From Nocardia iowensis (GTDB lineage Bacteria > Actinomycetota > Actinomycetes > Mycobacteriales > Mycobacteriaceae): a stretch of 64,000 nucleotides of DNA. The DNA lies in the NCBI RefSeq assembly GCF_019222765.1, contig NZ_CP078145.1, positions 6,696,001 to 6,760,000 of the forward strand. Direction: 5' to 3'. The stretch's first letter is position 1. Each line of letters begins with the position of its first letter. The notes under the pieces were generated by a model. That model saw nothing but the letters and a program-made list of their open reading frames with translations, was not told the DNA's origin and searched no databases. Made by a program: the position numbers and the translations under genes. Positions 46,821-57,703 of this stretch are shown in pieces.

Positions 46821-47797
46821 TACTTGGCAGACGTGCCCGGCTTCACGCCGGTGATCATCGCGTTGTAGAAGAACTGGCGCGGCACCACCCGGCGCATCAC
46901 GTTCTCGTCCAGCCAGCTCAGCTTCAGCCACGCCTGGTACATGGCCATCCGGTAGCCCATGGTGAGCTTCTCCTCCGGCACCGCCGCCTCGAAGGTGCGC
47001 ACCGGCCAGCCCCACAGCGCGGCCGCGAACTCCTCGGTGGTCGCCTTGACGTCGACGGCACCGGCCGAGCTCGCCATCCGCTCCAGTTCGCTCGGGTCGA
47101 ACGTGTGCAGGTCGACGACCGCCTCGAGCGCCGCGGCCCGCGAGGACTCGTCCAGCTCCGTCTGCGGACGCCGCCAACCGGCCAGCTGTGGCAGCTTGGT
47201 GACGGTGGTGGTGGCCTTCCAGGTGATCCGGCCGAGCCAGCGGGCGTAGAAATTGCCCGCCGTGGTCGGCTCGCCCGCGAAGACGAAGCGCCCGCCCGGC
47301 TTGAGCACGCGCAGACATTCCTTCAGCGCCAGTTCGACATCCGGGATGTGGTGCAGCACCGCGTGCCCGCACACCAGATCGAAGGTGTCGTCCTCGTACG
47401 GGATGGTCTCGGCGTCGGCGACCCTGCCGTCCACGTCGAGTCCGAGGTTCTGCGCGTTGCGCAGCGCGACCTTGACCATGCCCGGCGACAGGTCGGTGAC
47501 CGAGCCGGACTTGGCCACCCCGCCCTGCATCAGGTTCAGCAGAAAGAAGCCGGTACCGCAGCCGAGTTCGAGGGCACGCTCGTAGGGCAGCGGGGCGGGG
47601 CCGACGGCGGCGTCGAACCGGCCACGGGCGTATTCGATGCAGCGCTCGTCATAGGAGATCGACCATTTGTCGTCGTAGGTCTCGGCTTCCCAGTCGTGGT
47701 AGAGGACCTGGGCAAGCTTCGTATCCTTGCGCGCGGCTTCGACCTCGGCCTCGGTGGCGTGCGGGTTCGGCGCGGGGTCATCAGGGCGTACCGTCAT
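46820..47797 (-). CDS. Class I SAM-dependent methyltransferase (Rv3038c-like)
   Basis: A 325-residue methyltransferase. Motif I is ALELGCGTGFFLLNL near residue 85, then VTDLSPGMVKVALRNA, and DLVCGHAVLHHIPD as motif IV, followed by LRVLKPGGRFVF. A C-terminal domain of about 130 residues includes the DLHTFDPSELERMASSAGA pattern. The substrate is unknown; lipid or quinone methylation is possible. I use ATG 47797, giving a length close to the mycobacterial homologue; another ATG at 47833 is in frame. It overlaps the next gene by one base. Confidence 0.87.
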   Translation of the reverse strand: MTVRPDDPAPNPHATEAEVEAARKDTKLAQVLYHDWEAETYDDKWSISYDERCIEYARGRFDAAVGPAPLPYERALELGCGTGFFLLNLMQGGVAKSGSVTDLSPGMVKVALRNAQNLGLDVDGRVADAETIPYEDDTFDLVCGHAVLHHIPDVELALKECLRVLKPGGRFVFAGEPTTAGNFYARWLGRITWKATTTVTKLPQLAGWRRPQTELDESSRAAALEAVVDLHTFDPSELERMASSAGAVDVKATTEEFAAALWGWPVRTFEAAVPEEKLTMGYRMAMYQAWLKLSWLDENVMRRVVPRQFFYNAMITGVKPGTSAK

Positions 47798-47916
47798 GGA
47801 GGCCAAGCCTAGCTTGTCCGCCTCGCCGCGCATTTTGCCGGTCGTGTGTACAACTCAACCTTTCCACCGGCCCGCATGGCCGACGCCACGCCAGGAACAC
47901 ACATCCGTTCCGAGGC

Positions 47917-48693
47917 TCAACGACCGACGAATGCCGCCGACCCCGGCCCGTCCGCCACATATGACTCGGTCCCGATCCGGCGATCTTCCGTACCGAACAA
48001 ATCAGACCATTCGGTCTGCGCCCGATCCAGGCCATGCGGACCCGCCTCGAACACCGCCTTCGCGGCGGCGAGCGCCCGCGCCGGGCCATCGGTGAACTGC
48101 CGCGCCCAGCGCAGCCCGGCGGTGTACACGTCGTCGGGCGGGACCACCTCGTCGACCAAGCCGAGCGAGCGCGCTTCATCGGGTTCGACGAAGCGGCCGC
48201 TGTAGACGAGGTCCTTCGCCGGACCCGGTCCGATCAGCAGGGAAAGGCGCCGGATCCCGGCGAGCGGGATCAGCCCCGCCTTGATCTGCGGCAACCCGAG
48301 CTTGACGTTGTCGCCGATGATGCGCCGATCCGCGCCGAGCGCGAGCTCCAGCCCACCGCCGAGGCAGTAGCCACTGATCGCCGCGACCGTCGGCTGCGGC
48401 AGCCGGGCCAGGCAGCCGAGCCCGCGCTGCAGATCGCCCGCCATCGCCCGCGCCTGGTCTTCGCTCAGCCCGGCCAGCTCGGCCAGATCGTCGCCCGCCG
48501 AGAACACCCGCTCGTCGCCGTAGAGCATGACCGCCGCGACGGCCTGGTCCGCGGCGATCGCCTCGGCCGCATCGGCCAGCTCCCGCACCAACTGCGCGTT
48601 CAGCAGGTTCATCGGCGGGCGGGCGATCCGGAGGACGGCCACGCGACGCGCGGCATCACCCTCGGGCAGATCCAGGGTCACGAATTCGGCCAT
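47917..48693 (-). CDS. Enoyl-CoA hydratase/isomerase family protein (EchA17-like)
   Basis: A 258-residue crotonase-fold enzyme. The oxyanion-hole segments are AVMLYGDERVFSAGDDLAELA and AAISGYCLGGGLELALGADRRI; the catalytic Glu pair is only partly kept (LPQIKAGLIPLAGIRRL has no Glu at the usual PEI/PEV place). It probably hydrates or isomerises an acyl-CoA, but the missing Glu leaves activity open. I start at ATG 48693 (MAEFVTLDLPEG). It is the fourth of several minus-strand genes in the same order as Rv3039c. Confidence 0.9.
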   Translation of the reverse strand: MAEFVTLDLPEGDAARRVAVLRIARPPMNLLNAQLVRELADAAEAIAADQAVAAVMLYGDERVFSAGDDLAELAGLSEDQARAMAGDLQRGLGCLARLPQPTVAAISGYCLGGGLELALGADRRIIGDNVKLGLPQIKAGLIPLAGIRRLSLLIGPGPAKDLVYSGRFVEPDEARSLGLVDEVVPPDDVYTAGLRWARQFTDGPARALAAAKAVFEAGPHGLDRAQTEWSDLFGTEDRRIGTESYVADGPGSAAFVGR

Positions 48694-48751
48694 GGGACGG
48701 AACGCTACCGGGTGGCCGACCACTCCCCCGTCGGGCGTATCGCCCCCCGCC

Positions 48752-49603
48752 TCACTTACGTACGGAGCCCTTGAGCCTGCCGGTATCCGGAAGATCGGCG
48801 AAGTACCGATTACTGTCCGGGAACGCCAGCACGTCCTGCCCCGCGACGCCGGGGAGCACCGGCATGATCGGCTCGATGACCATGTCCGCGGCGAGGATTT
48901 CGGCGGTGGACCCGAATTCGGCGAGCGCGTCCAGCTGCGACCAGGTCGGCGGCAGCAGGATGTCGGTGCCCGCCCGCCATCGGTCCAGCGCCTCGGCCGG
49001 TGTACGCCACTGCACCTCCGCCGCCTCCGACGTCGCGCCATCGGCCAGCTGCCCCGCAGGCAGCACCGCGACGAAGAACCGGGTGTCGTAGCGGCGCGGC
49101 TCGACCACCGGAGTGATCCAATTCGCCCACGGCCGAAGCAGATCCGCGCGCAGCACCAAGTTCTCCTCGGCGAGGAAACCGGCCAGCGACAGCTCGCGTC
49201 GTTCCAGCTTGCCGCGCGCGTCGTGATACCTGGTCGTGTCCGAGACCACGCTGTCCGCGGTCGGACCGGCAAGCAGCACACCGCATTCCTCGAATGTCTC
49301 GCGCACGGCGGCACAGACCAGCGCCTTGGCCCTCGGCTCGGTGGTGGCGAAACGCTCGGCCCACCAAGCGGGTTCCGGCCCCGCCCAGGCGATGTCGGCG
49401 GTCCCGTCCGCGGGATCGACACCGCCACCGGGGAACACGGTCATCCCCGCGGCGAACGCCATCGCGCCCACCCGGCGCTGCAGGAAGACCTCGGGTCCGG
49501 CGGCACCGTCGCGCACCAGCATCACCGTCGACGCGTCCTTGGGCGACGAGGCCTGCGGCTGAGAGTCAGCCTGCCCGTTTATCTCACTCACAACTTGCAC
49601 CAT
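48752..49603 (-). CDS. NUDIX hydrolase (Rv3040c-like)
   Basis: A 283-residue NUDIX protein, larger than the minimal domain. The N-terminal strand VMLVRDGAAGPEVFLQRR leads to FPGGGVDPAD and the NUDIX core AAVRETFEECGVLL, with the RExxEExG residues that hold the metal. The long form with PRAKALVCAAVRETFEE resembles acyl-CoA-cleaving NUDT7/19-type enzymes. Its neighbour is an enoyl-CoA hydratase, so CoA-ester turnover is a fair guess. The start is uncertain among ATG 49603 and a GTG about 13 bases later. Confidence 0.88.
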   Translation of the reverse strand: MVQVVSEINGQADSQPQASSPKDASTVMLVRDGAAGPEVFLQRRVGAMAFAAGMTVFPGGGVDPADGTADIAWAGPEPAWWAERFATTEPRAKALVCAAVRETFEECGVLLAGPTADSVVSDTTRYHDARGKLERRELSLAGFLAEENLVLRADLLRPWANWITPVVEPRRYDTRFFVAVLPAGQLADGATSEAAEVQWRTPAEALDRWRAGTDILLPPTWSQLDALAEFGSTAEILAADMVIEPIMPVLPGVAGQDVLAFPDSNRYFADLPDTGRLKGSVRK

Positions 49604-49640
49604 AACGCGCGCTTCGTGAGCGCCGTCACGGGCCGCACGG

Positions 49641-50474
49641 TCAGCGCGTGCGGTGCTTGCCCGCGCGACGAGCGCGGCGCGCGAAGTAGCGGCCGTCCAC
49701 GTGGTCGAGGGCGATCGACTGGCGGAAGGCATCGCTGAGGTTTTCCGACGTCAGCACATCGGTAAGCAAGCCCTGCGCGACCACCGCACCCTCGTTGAGC
49801 AGGAGTCCATGGGTGAAGCCTGGTGGGATCTCCTCCACATGGTGAGTGACCAGAACGATGGCGGGCGAGTCCGGGTCGGCGGCCAGATCGCCGAGCCGTT
49901 CCACCAATTCCTCACGGCCACCGAGATCGAGGCCCGCGGCCGGTTCGTCGAGCAGCAACAGCTCCGGGTCGGTCATCAGGGCGCGGGCAATGAGCACCCG
50001 CTTGCGCTCCCCCTCGGACAGGGTGCCGTACGTGCGATCCGAAAGATGTTCGGCGCCAAGGCTTTCCAACATGTCGACGGCGCGATCGGTGTCGACGTCG
50101 TCGTAGCGTTCGCGCCACCGGCCGAGCACCGCGTACCCCGCCGACACCACCAGATCGCTGACCTTCTCATCGCGCGGCACCCGCCCCGCCACCGCGGCGG
50201 ACGACAAGCCGATCCGCGGGCGTAGCTCGCTGATATCGACCTTGCCAAGCACCTCGCCGAGCAGATGGGCGGTGCCCGAGGTCGGATGCATCTCGGCGGC
50301 GGCCATGCGCAGCAGTGAGGTCTTGCCCGCGCCGTTGGGCCCGAGCACGACCCAGCGTTCGTCGAGCTCGACCTGCCAGCTGACCGGGCCGACGAGCGTG
50401 TGGCCCGAGCGGCGAACGGTGACGTCGGTGAAATCGATGAGCAGATCGGGATCCGGTTGTGGCACGCGGTCCAT
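49641..50474 (-). CDS. ABC transporter ATP-binding protein (Rv3041c-like)
   Basis: A 277-residue ATPase with Walker A GPNGAGKTS, the signature LSEGERKRVLIARAL, Walker B LLLLDEPAAGLDL and the switch in VLVTHHVEEIP. The last 40 residues are basic (RRARRAGKHRTR). The form with LSEGE and HHVEEIP is like the ModF/soluble two-in-one ATPases; no permease is encoded next to it. Its partner, if any, must be elsewhere. It lies upstream of the NUDIX gene by 37 bases on the same strand. Confidence 0.92.
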   Translation of the reverse strand: MDRVPQPDPDLLIDFTDVTVRRSGHTLVGPVSWQVELDERWVVLGPNGAGKTSLLRMAAAEMHPTSGTAHLLGEVLGKVDISELRPRIGLSSAAVAGRVPRDEKVSDLVVSAGYAVLGRWRERYDDVDTDRAVDMLESLGAEHLSDRTYGTLSEGERKRVLIARALMTDPELLLLDEPAAGLDLGGREELVERLGDLAADPDSPAIVLVTHHVEEIPPGFTHGLLLNEGAVVAQGLLTDVLTSENLSDAFRQSIALDHVDGRYFARRARRAGKHRTR

Positions 50475-50536
50475 CTTGGACCACCCGGCAGGCTGCTCGC
50501 CAACGCGGGCAGGGAGCGGGGAACGTGTCGCTCGGC

Positions 50537-50704
50537 TCAGCGGCGGCGGTCCAGCACGAAGTAGTCACGTAGCTGCTGGTCGTCGCCGTGATCCGGATCG
50601 GGATGGTCCTCCCCGTCCGACTTGTGGAGCAGCCGGGCCACGATGAGGGCCAAGGGAACCGACAAAAGCACCCAGAGAGCGAGAATCACCAGCAGCGTCG
50701 TCAT
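50537..50704 (-). CDS. Small single-pass membrane protein, 55 aa
   Basis: Starts MTTLLVILALWVLLSVPLAL, a single transmembrane helix at residues 2-24, followed by RLLHKSDGEDHPDPDHGDDQ, an acidic His/Asp-rich cytoplasmic tail, and a basic end. The ATG at 50704 has a good GGAAGG upstream, which supports a real gene. The His/Asp cluster could bind a metal. No family recognised. Confidence 0.65.
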   Translation of the reverse strand: MTTLLVILALWVLLSVPLALIVARLLHKSDGEDHPDPDHGDDQQLRDYFVLDRRR

Positions 50705-50869
50705 AGCTGGTCCTTCCCTTCCGTTGAGCAAGGCCGCGATGCCTCGATACGACGAGCCTCCGTCTGGCGGGCTCGGCGCGGGTAGAGCACAACGTCCTCG
50801 GCGAGTTGCTAAGGCATACCCAGATTCGGGTCGCGCAACGCCCATTCCGCGCGTCCGGTTTCGGCGCCT

Positions 50870-51676
50870 TCACCAGGATCGAGCGGGTACCGCGATCACC
50901 GTCATCGAGCCGGGCGCCACCTCGGTGAACCCGGCGTCGCGCACGGCCACCGCCGCGCCACGGGCGACCTCATCGGCCAGCGTCTGCCATTGTCGCGCAT
51001 CGGCTTCCCGTACCGAGCACCGGAACCCGCGCTCGGCCCAGCGCAGTGCGTGTTCGGCGGTCGACGCACCGGCGAGCAACATGCTGGCATGACCGACCTG
51101 CGCGGCGGCCTTGCCCACGGTCATGCCGAGTCGCGAATTCAGCCACAGCACCGGCAGATCGGGATCGGCGGGGCCGGGCTCGTCGTGGTCGAGGTCGGTG
51201 CCGCCGATCTGCAGGCGCTTGATGCGCGGGTCGACCTCGCCGACCGGGCCGGGGACGAAGGCCCGCGCCTGCGCGCCGTCGATGTCGACCGTGACGCCGT
51301 CCACCTCGTTCGCGGCGAGCCACTGGGCGCCACGCGCGCGCCGGGTCACCTTGCGGATGCGTGAGCGTTTCCACGCCAGGTAGCGCTGCGCCCATTCGCC
51401 GTCCGGACCGACCCGCTCGTCCAGGCACAGCGCCACCGACGCGGTCGCCGCGGCGGCCAGCAGCGCACTGCGCGGCGGCGGGTCCACCTTGGGCAGGTGC
51501 AGCACGATCTGCATGGCCTGGACCATGGCCGGATCGTCGGGGTCGCCCGCGCCGCCGTAGCCGCGGGCCAACTCCGCATGCCGGACGCGGAATCCCGCCT
51601 CGTCGAATTCGACCGGCCCCATCGGACTTTCCCGGGCATCCCGGACTTCGGCACCACATTCCGGGATGCTCGACAT
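50870..51676 (-). CDS. Peptidyl-tRNA hydrolase Pth2-like domain protein
   Basis: A 268-residue protein. The C-terminal 120 residues match the archaeal/eukaryotic-type Pth2 fold: SRLGMTVGKAAAQVGHASMLL is the family's glycine- and alanine-rich helix, followed by FRCSVREADARQW and AVAVRDAGFTEVAPGSMTVIAV. The N-terminal half is a separate helical domain of unknown role. Pth2 proteins release tRNA from peptidyl-tRNA; the usual catalytic Lys pattern (MxxGKxxAQ) is present as MTVGKAAAQ. The ATG at 51676 shares a base with the upstream chagasin-like stop (TGATG). Confidence 0.82.
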   Translation of the reverse strand: MSSIPECGAEVRDARESPMGPVEFDEAGFRVRHAELARGYGGAGDPDDPAMVQAMQIVLHLPKVDPPPRSALLAAAATASVALCLDERVGPDGEWAQRYLAWKRSRIRKVTRRARGAQWLAANEVDGVTVDIDGAQARAFVPGPVGEVDPRIKRLQIGGTDLDHDEPGPADPDLPVLWLNSRLGMTVGKAAAQVGHASMLLAGASTAEHALRWAERGFRCSVREADARQWQTLADEVARGAAVAVRDAGFTEVAPGSMTVIAVPARSW

Positions 51677-52122
51677 CACTCCACCTTGATCGTCAACGAA
51701 AACGTCTGTGCCGGTTCCATACCCTGCTCCCACGGCCGCAGGTAGTCCATCGTCAGGCGGCTGATGCCCGGGGCGTTGCCGACGAAGGTCCACACCGACG
51801 TGCCACCGGAGCCGGGGGCGACCGGCACGTTGGGATCCGGCGTGAAGGCCGGTTCCCCTTGCGCCCGAACCACCTTCGCGTCCACTTCGGCGATCTGCCA
51901 GGAGTAACCGGTGGACGGATTCGCGGGCAGCGTCACCACCAGGGGCTGGCCGACGGTGAGCCGCCGCTCCTTGCCGTTGTCGACCTCGGTGGCCGTCACC
52001 GGGGCTGGCGGCGGAGCGGATGTCGCGGCGACCGAGGAGGTCGGATCCGACGTGGCGGCATCGTCGTTGCCGCACCCGACGACGGTCAATCCGAGCAGCA
52101 GCACAAGCAGAGATTTCCGCAA
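51676..52122 (-). CDS. Chagasin-like (inhibitor I42) lipoprotein
   Basis: A 148-residue exported protein with a signal peptide and lipobox VVGC at about residue 17. The mature domain has the chagasin loop motif NPSTGYSW (the usual NPTTG-Y/F-W), a second strand-loop FTPDPNVPVAPGSGGTSVWTF and RPWEQGMEPAQTFSLTI, which together form the wedge that blocks the active site of papain-type Cys proteases. I read it with a TTG start at 52122, four or five bases after GGAGGG. It probably guards the cell against outside Cys proteases or controls a secreted one. Confidence 0.87.
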   Translation of the reverse strand: MRKSLLVLLLGLTVVGCGNDDAATSDPTSSVAATSAPPPAPVTATEVDNGKERRLTVGQPLVVTLPANPSTGYSWQIAEVDAKVVRAQGEPAFTPDPNVPVAPGSGGTSVWTFVGNAPGISRLTMDYLRPWEQGMEPAQTFSLTIKVE

Positions 52123-52214
52123 CGCACCCTCCGAATCACCCTGATGATCATGGTCGGCGCCAGCCTACCGACGGGGCAGGCCGGACCGCGCAATCGACAC
52201 CGGGTACCCGGTGG

Positions 52215-53483
<1,269 letters not shown>

Positions 53484-53517
53484 TCACATCGCTGCGGGCG
53501 ACTACTTCGCTGCACAA

Positions 53518-53558
53518 ACGAGTGTGCACCCGCTGGTGGCCAGCAGGTGCACACTCGT
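53518..53558. terminator. Hairpin terminator after ctaD
   Basis: ACGAGTGTGCACC (53518-53530) pairs with GGTGCACACTCGT (53546-53558), with an inner GCTGG/CCAGC stem and a TGG loop (one C/A mismatch). The whole stem is about 18 bp, 14 bases past the ctaD stop on the minus strand, followed by a short TTTG run. Confidence 0.75.
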
Positions 53559-53572
53559 CGTCGTAATAATTC

Positions 53573-55315
53573 CTACTTGGTTGCCACTGCGCCTTCGTGG
53601 ACGTCGGTGGCGTGCTTGCCCGAACCCCAGCCCACGTGCGCCTCCTGCCGCATCCGCTCAACCATGTGCGGGTAGTGCAGCTCGAACGCCGGACGCTCGG
53701 ACCGGATGCGCGGCAGCTCGTAGAAGTTGTGCCGCGGCGGCGGGCAGGTGGTGGCCCATTCCAGCGAGTTGCCGTAGCCCCACGGATCGTCCACGGTGAC
53801 GACCTCGCCGTAGCGGAAGCTCTTGAAGACGTTCCAGATGAACGGCAGCATCGAGGCGCCGAGGATGAACGCGCCGATGGTGGAGATGGTGTTCAGCACG
53901 GTGAAGCCGTCGCTGGGCAGGTAGTCGGCGTAGCGGCGCGGCATGCCCTCGGCGCCGAGCCAGTGCTGCACCAGGAAGGTGGTGTGGAAGCCGACGAACG
54001 TGGTCCAGAAGTGCCACTTGCCGAGGCGCTCGTCCATCATCCGGCCGGTGATCTTCGGAAACCAGAAGTAGATACCGGCGAAGGTGGCGAACACGATGGT
54101 GCCGAAGAGCACGTAGTGGAAGTGCGCGACAACGAAGTACGAGTCGGTGACGTGGAAGTCCAGCGGCGGGCTGGCCAGGATGACACCGGACAGACCACCG
54201 AAGAGGAAGGTCACCAGGAAGCCGATCGACCACAGCATCGGCGTCTCGAACGTCAGCTGACCACGCCACATGGTGCCGATCCAGTTGAAGAACTTCACCC
54301 CGGTCGGCACGGCGATCAGGAACGTCATGAACGAGAAGTACGGCAGCAGAACGGCACCGGTCGCGTACATGTGGTGCGCCCACACCGCGATCGACAGCGC
54401 GGCGATGCCGAGCGTCGCGTAGACCAGCGTGGTGTAACCGAAGATCGGCTTGCGCGAGAACACCGGGAAGATCTCGGACACGATGCCGAAGAACGGCAGC
54501 GCGATGATGTACACCTCGGGATGCCCGAAGAACCAGAACAGGTGCTGGTAGAGCAGGACGCCGCCGGTCGCCGGGTCGTAGATGTGGCCACCGAGGTGCC
54601 GGTCGTAGGCGAGGCCGAACAGCGCTGCGGTCAGCAGCGGGAAGGCCAGCAGCACGAGCACGCTGGTGACGGCGATGTTCCAGGTGAAAATCGGCATCCG
54701 GAACATGGTCATACCGGGGGCGCGCAGGCAGACGACGGTGGTCAGCATGTTGACGCCACCGAGGATGGTGCCGAGACCGGAGACGGCGAGACCGAGGATC
54801 CACAGGTCAGCGCCGACGCCGGGCGAGTGCAGGATGTCGGTGAGCGGGGTGTAGGCGGTCCAGCCGAAGTCGGCGGCGCCACCCGGGGTGATGAAGCCCG
54901 CGGTCGCCATCGTGCCGCCGAACAGGTACAGCCAGTAGCTGAACGCGTTCAGTCGGGGGAAGGCGACGTCAGGGGCGCCGATCTGCAGCGGGAGCACGAT
55001 GTTGGCGAAGCCGAACACGATGGCCGTCGCGTAGAACAGCAGCATGATGGTGCCGTGCATGGTGAACAGCTGGTTGAACTGTTCCGGCGAGAGGAACTGC
55101 AGACCCGGCCGCGCCAGCTCGGCCCGCATCATCAGCGCCATCAGACCACCGATGAGGAAGAAGCTCATCGCGGTCACCAGGTACATGGTGCCGAGGACCT
55201 TGGGGTCGGTGGTGGTGACCATCTTGTAGAGATACGAACCCTTCGGCCCGGTCCGCGCCGGATACGGCCGAGTCGCTTCCAACTGCTGGACTGGCTGGGG
55301 CTCTACCGCAGTCAC
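53573..55315 (-). CDS. ctaD: Cytochrome c oxidase subunit I (aa3-type)
   Basis: A 580-residue heme-copper oxidase subunit with about 12 transmembrane helices. Key residues visible: [10 protein letters not shown] (low-spin heme His), [15 protein letters not shown] (CuB His and the cross-linked Tyr), WAHHMYATG (two CuB His) and [11 protein letters not shown] (heme a and a3 His). It reduces oxygen and pumps protons as part of the actinobacterial bc1-aa3 supercomplex. I chose GTG 55315, preceded by AGGAGGA; the longer frame to 55588 has no support. The C-terminal tail is cytoplasmic and soluble. It corresponds to Rv3043c. Confidence 0.97.
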   Translation of the reverse strand: MTAVEPQPVQQLEATRPYPARTGPKGSYLYKMVTTTDPKVLGTMYLVTAMSFFLIGGLMALMMRAELARPGLQFLSPEQFNQLFTMHGTIMLLFYATAIVFGFANIVLPLQIGAPDVAFPRLNAFSYWLYLFGGTMATAGFITPGGAADFGWTAYTPLTDILHSPGVGADLWILGLAVSGLGTILGGVNMLTTVVCLRAPGMTMFRMPIFTWNIAVTSVLVLLAFPLLTAALFGLAYDRHLGGHIYDPATGGVLLYQHLFWFFGHPEVYIIALPFFGIVSEIFPVFSRKPIFGYTTLVYATLGIAALSIAVWAHHMYATGAVLLPYFSFMTFLIAVPTGVKFFNWIGTMWRGQLTFETPMLWSIGFLVTFLFGGLSGVILASPPLDFHVTDSYFVVAHFHYVLFGTIVFATFAGIYFWFPKITGRMMDERLGKWHFWTTFVGFHTTFLVQHWLGAEGMPRRYADYLPSDGFTVLNTISTIGAFILGASMLPFIWNVFKSFRYGEVVTVDDPWGYGNSLEWATTCPPPRHNFYELPRIRSERPAFELHYPHMVERMRQEAHVGWGSGKHATDVHEGAVATK

Positions 55316-55565
55316 TGATCCTCCTGAAGGTGCCTTTAGGTCGCTCCGCAGGCTCCGCTGCTTGCATCCATCCCCATGTCGGAACAGACGACAGTTCGCT
55401 TGCGCTTCTGGAATCGTAAACCGTGCTGCCGCAGCAATCCGCACGGGTCCTACTCTGTGTCGTATTTCGTTGGTCGGGCCGGAACGACACGACACCGATG
55501 AGTTTGCCGGATGGTCGGCGTCTCTATCGGTGTCCAGTGTTCCACTCCAGGCCAGGAGACCAACC

Positions 55566-56369
55566 ATGACCGACCAGAACCAGCCCAAGCCCGGCGATCC
55601 CTGCTGGGTCGATCTCTACACCTCCGATCTCGACCGCAGCATCGCCTTCTACGGCGAACTGTTCGGCTGGACCGCCGATCGCGCGGGCGAAGAATTCGGT
55701 GGCTACGTCACCTTCCGCAAGGACGGCCTTGCAGTCGCCGGTGCCATGGGACGGATGGCGGGTGAGGAAAGCCCCGAGCAGTGGACCATCTATCTGGCCA
55801 GCTCCGATGCCAAGGCCACCGCCGACAAGGCGCTTGCGCACGGTGGGTCCGTGTTCGTCGCACCGATGGCCGTCGGCGATCTGGGGAGCATGGCGGTGCT
55901 CGGCGACGTGGGTGGCGCGAGCATCGGCGTCTGGCAGACCGGGACCTTCGGCGGTTTCGAGACCCGCGCGCTGGTCAATGACGGGCAGTGGCGCGACCAT
56001 GCGGGCGCACCGTCCTGGTTCGAGTTGCACACCCGCGCCTACGACGCCTCGCTCGACTTCTACCGCAGCGTTTTCGGTTGGCAGGACACCTTCACCATCT
56101 CCGACACTCCGGAATTCCGCTACACCACCATTCACGCGCAGAGCCCGATGCTCGGTGGCGTCATGGACGCCGCCGCGTTCATGCCGGAGGGCGTACCGGC
56201 TGGCTGGACCGTGTATTTCGGCGCCGACGAGGTGGACAAGACGATCGCGAAGTTGGTCGAACTGGGCGGCACGGTGCTGTCCGCGCCCGAGGACACCCCG
56301 TACGGCCGGATGGCGGCGGTCGCCGATGCCACCGGGGCGCGCTTCAGCATCGGCGGCGACACCGCCTGA
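55566..56369 (+). CDS. Glyoxalase/bleomycin-resistance (VOC) family protein
   Basis: A 267-residue protein made of two VOC repeats (about residues 8-125 and 137-262). Each begins with a [22 protein letters not shown] or [22 protein letters not shown] pattern and has [17 protein letters not shown] strands. Such double-VOC proteins may bind metal and a small substrate; the catalytic His/Glu are not fully conserved, so a binding role is equally likely. The ATG at 55566 follows CCAGGAGACC. It is divergent from ctaD. It interrupts the ctaD-fecB neighbourhood as I know it in mycobacteria. Confidence 0.88.
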   Translation: MTDQNQPKPGDPCWVDLYTSDLDRSIAFYGELFGWTADRAGEEFGGYVTFRKDGLAVAGAMGRMAGEESPEQWTIYLASSDAKATADKALAHGGSVFVAPMAVGDLGSMAVLGDVGGASIGVWQTGTFGGFETRALVNDGQWRDHAGAPSWFELHTRAYDASLDFYRSVFGWQDTFTISDTPEFRYTTIHAQSPMLGGVMDAAAFMPEGVPAGWTVYFGADEVDKTIAKLVELGGTVLSAPEDTPYGRMAAVADATGARFSIGGDTA

Positions 56370-56388
56370 GCAGCCGGAACCGGCGGGT

Positions 56389-56425
56389 CGCGCGGAATAC
56401 CCTGCCCCACGGCGGTTTCCGCGCG
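56389..56425. terminator. Possible terminator after the VOC gene
   Basis: CGCGCGGAA (56389-56397) pairs perfectly with TTCCGCGCG (56417-56425) across a 19-base loop, 20 bases after the stop at 56369. Moderate stem, no U tract. Confidence 0.4.
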
Positions 56426-56511
56426 GCCGGTCGCAGTAGGGGCGCGACGCGGCACGCGGGCGCGGTGGCCTCTCCCCTGGCCGCGCCGCGCACGCATGTA
56501 CCCTCACCCGC

Positions 56512-57609
56512 ATGCCGCTGAGCGCCTTCGTTCGCACCCGAAACCGCACAGCTTCTCCCCGATCCGGCACCGCCCGCGTGGCACGGCGCCGGATCGTCGC
56601 TGTCGCGGCGTTATGCGCGACCGCCGTGGCGGCGGGCTGCAGCAGCACACCCGACGACGCCAGCAGCATCGTGCGCACCACCACCAATATCGCGGGTGCG
56701 GGCGTGGTCGGGCTGGAGCGTGACACCACCCGGGCCTGTGCGCTGCCGAGCGCACCCGATCCGGCGAACGGCAGCACGCGTACCGTCACGCACGCCGCCG
56801 GCGTCTCGGAGGTGCCCGCCGACCCGCAGCGCATCGTCGTCCTCACCACCTCGGCGCTTGACGCGGCGTGCGCGGTTGGCCTGTGGGAACGCGTCGTCGG
56901 CGCGGTCACCCTCGACGGGCCGAGCCCACAGCCCGACTATCTCGGCACCGGTGTGCTGAAGATCCCCGGCGTCGGCTCGGCCGCACAGCCGGATCCGGCG
57001 CTCATCGCCGGTCTGCATCCCGACCTCATTCTCGGCAATATCCCCACCGCGGGAGCGAGTTTCGACGCGCTACGGGCGATCGCCCCCACCGTCCTGGTCG
57101 GCGCCGACAACAGCTGGCAGGCCGAATTCACCGCGCTCGCAACAGGTCTGGGTCGGCGCGCGGCCGCCGACGACGCACTCGACAACTACCGCACCGAGGC
57201 CACCGATATCGGCAACGCGATCGCCGCCAATCAGACGCAGGCCTCGCTCATCCGATTCACCGCTGATACCAATCGGATTCAGGGCAGCGACAGTTTCGCG
57301 GGCCAGGTTCTCGGTGACGTGGGTGTGCAGCGGCCCACCGCGCAGCGCGGCCCCTCGTTCGACGTCACCCCCGACCAGTTCGCCACCAAGGTCGAAGGCG
57401 ATCTGATCTATGTGATCCTCGCGGGCGAGGAGGGCAAGCGCCACGGCGAGTCGGTGCTGCGCACCGATGCGTGGAAGGACCTCGGCGCCGCGACCGACAA
57501 GCGGGTCTTCGCCGTCGAGGACACCGTCTGGCACGGCAACGGCCTCACCGCCGCCCGTGCGCTGCTCGCCGATCTGAACGGCACGCTCAACGGGTTCGTC
57601 ACCGACTGA
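56512..57609 (+). CDS. fecB: Iron-siderophore substrate-binding lipoprotein (FecB-like)
   Basis: A 365-residue exported binding protein. The N terminus ends in the lipobox VAAGC (about residue 44), so it is a membrane-anchored lipoprotein. The two-lobe periplasmic-binding fold of cluster A-II is visible: PADPQRIVVLTTSALDAACAVGLWERVVGA, then ALIAGLHPDLILGNIPTAG (typical KPDLI segment) and LDNYRTEATDIGNAI. It should bind a ferric siderophore outside the cell and pass it on. It sits at the place of M. tuberculosis fecB (Rv3044) and just upstream of an NRPS that may make a siderophore. Confidence 0.9.
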   Translation: MPLSAFVRTRNRTASPRSGTARVARRRIVAVAALCATAVAAGCSSTPDDASSIVRTTTNIAGAGVVGLERDTTRACALPSAPDPANGSTRTVTHAAGVSEVPADPQRIVVLTTSALDAACAVGLWERVVGAVTLDGPSPQPDYLGTGVLKIPGVGSAAQPDPALIAGLHPDLILGNIPTAGASFDALRAIAPTVLVGADNSWQAEFTALATGLGRRAAADDALDNYRTEATDIGNAIAANQTQASLIRFTADTNRIQGSDSFAGQVLGDVGVQRPTAQRGPSFDVTPDQFATKVEGDLIYVILAGEEGKRHGESVLRTDAWKDLGAATDKRVFAVEDTVWHGNGLTAARALLADLNGTLNGFVTD

Positions 57610-57703
57610 CCCCGGTACCCCCTTGGTGGCATTTTGCCCACCCTGGGAGGTGCGCCGACCAGCGCTTGGGTTGCTGTCGAAGTCTCTTCTCGTGGACGAG
57701 ATT

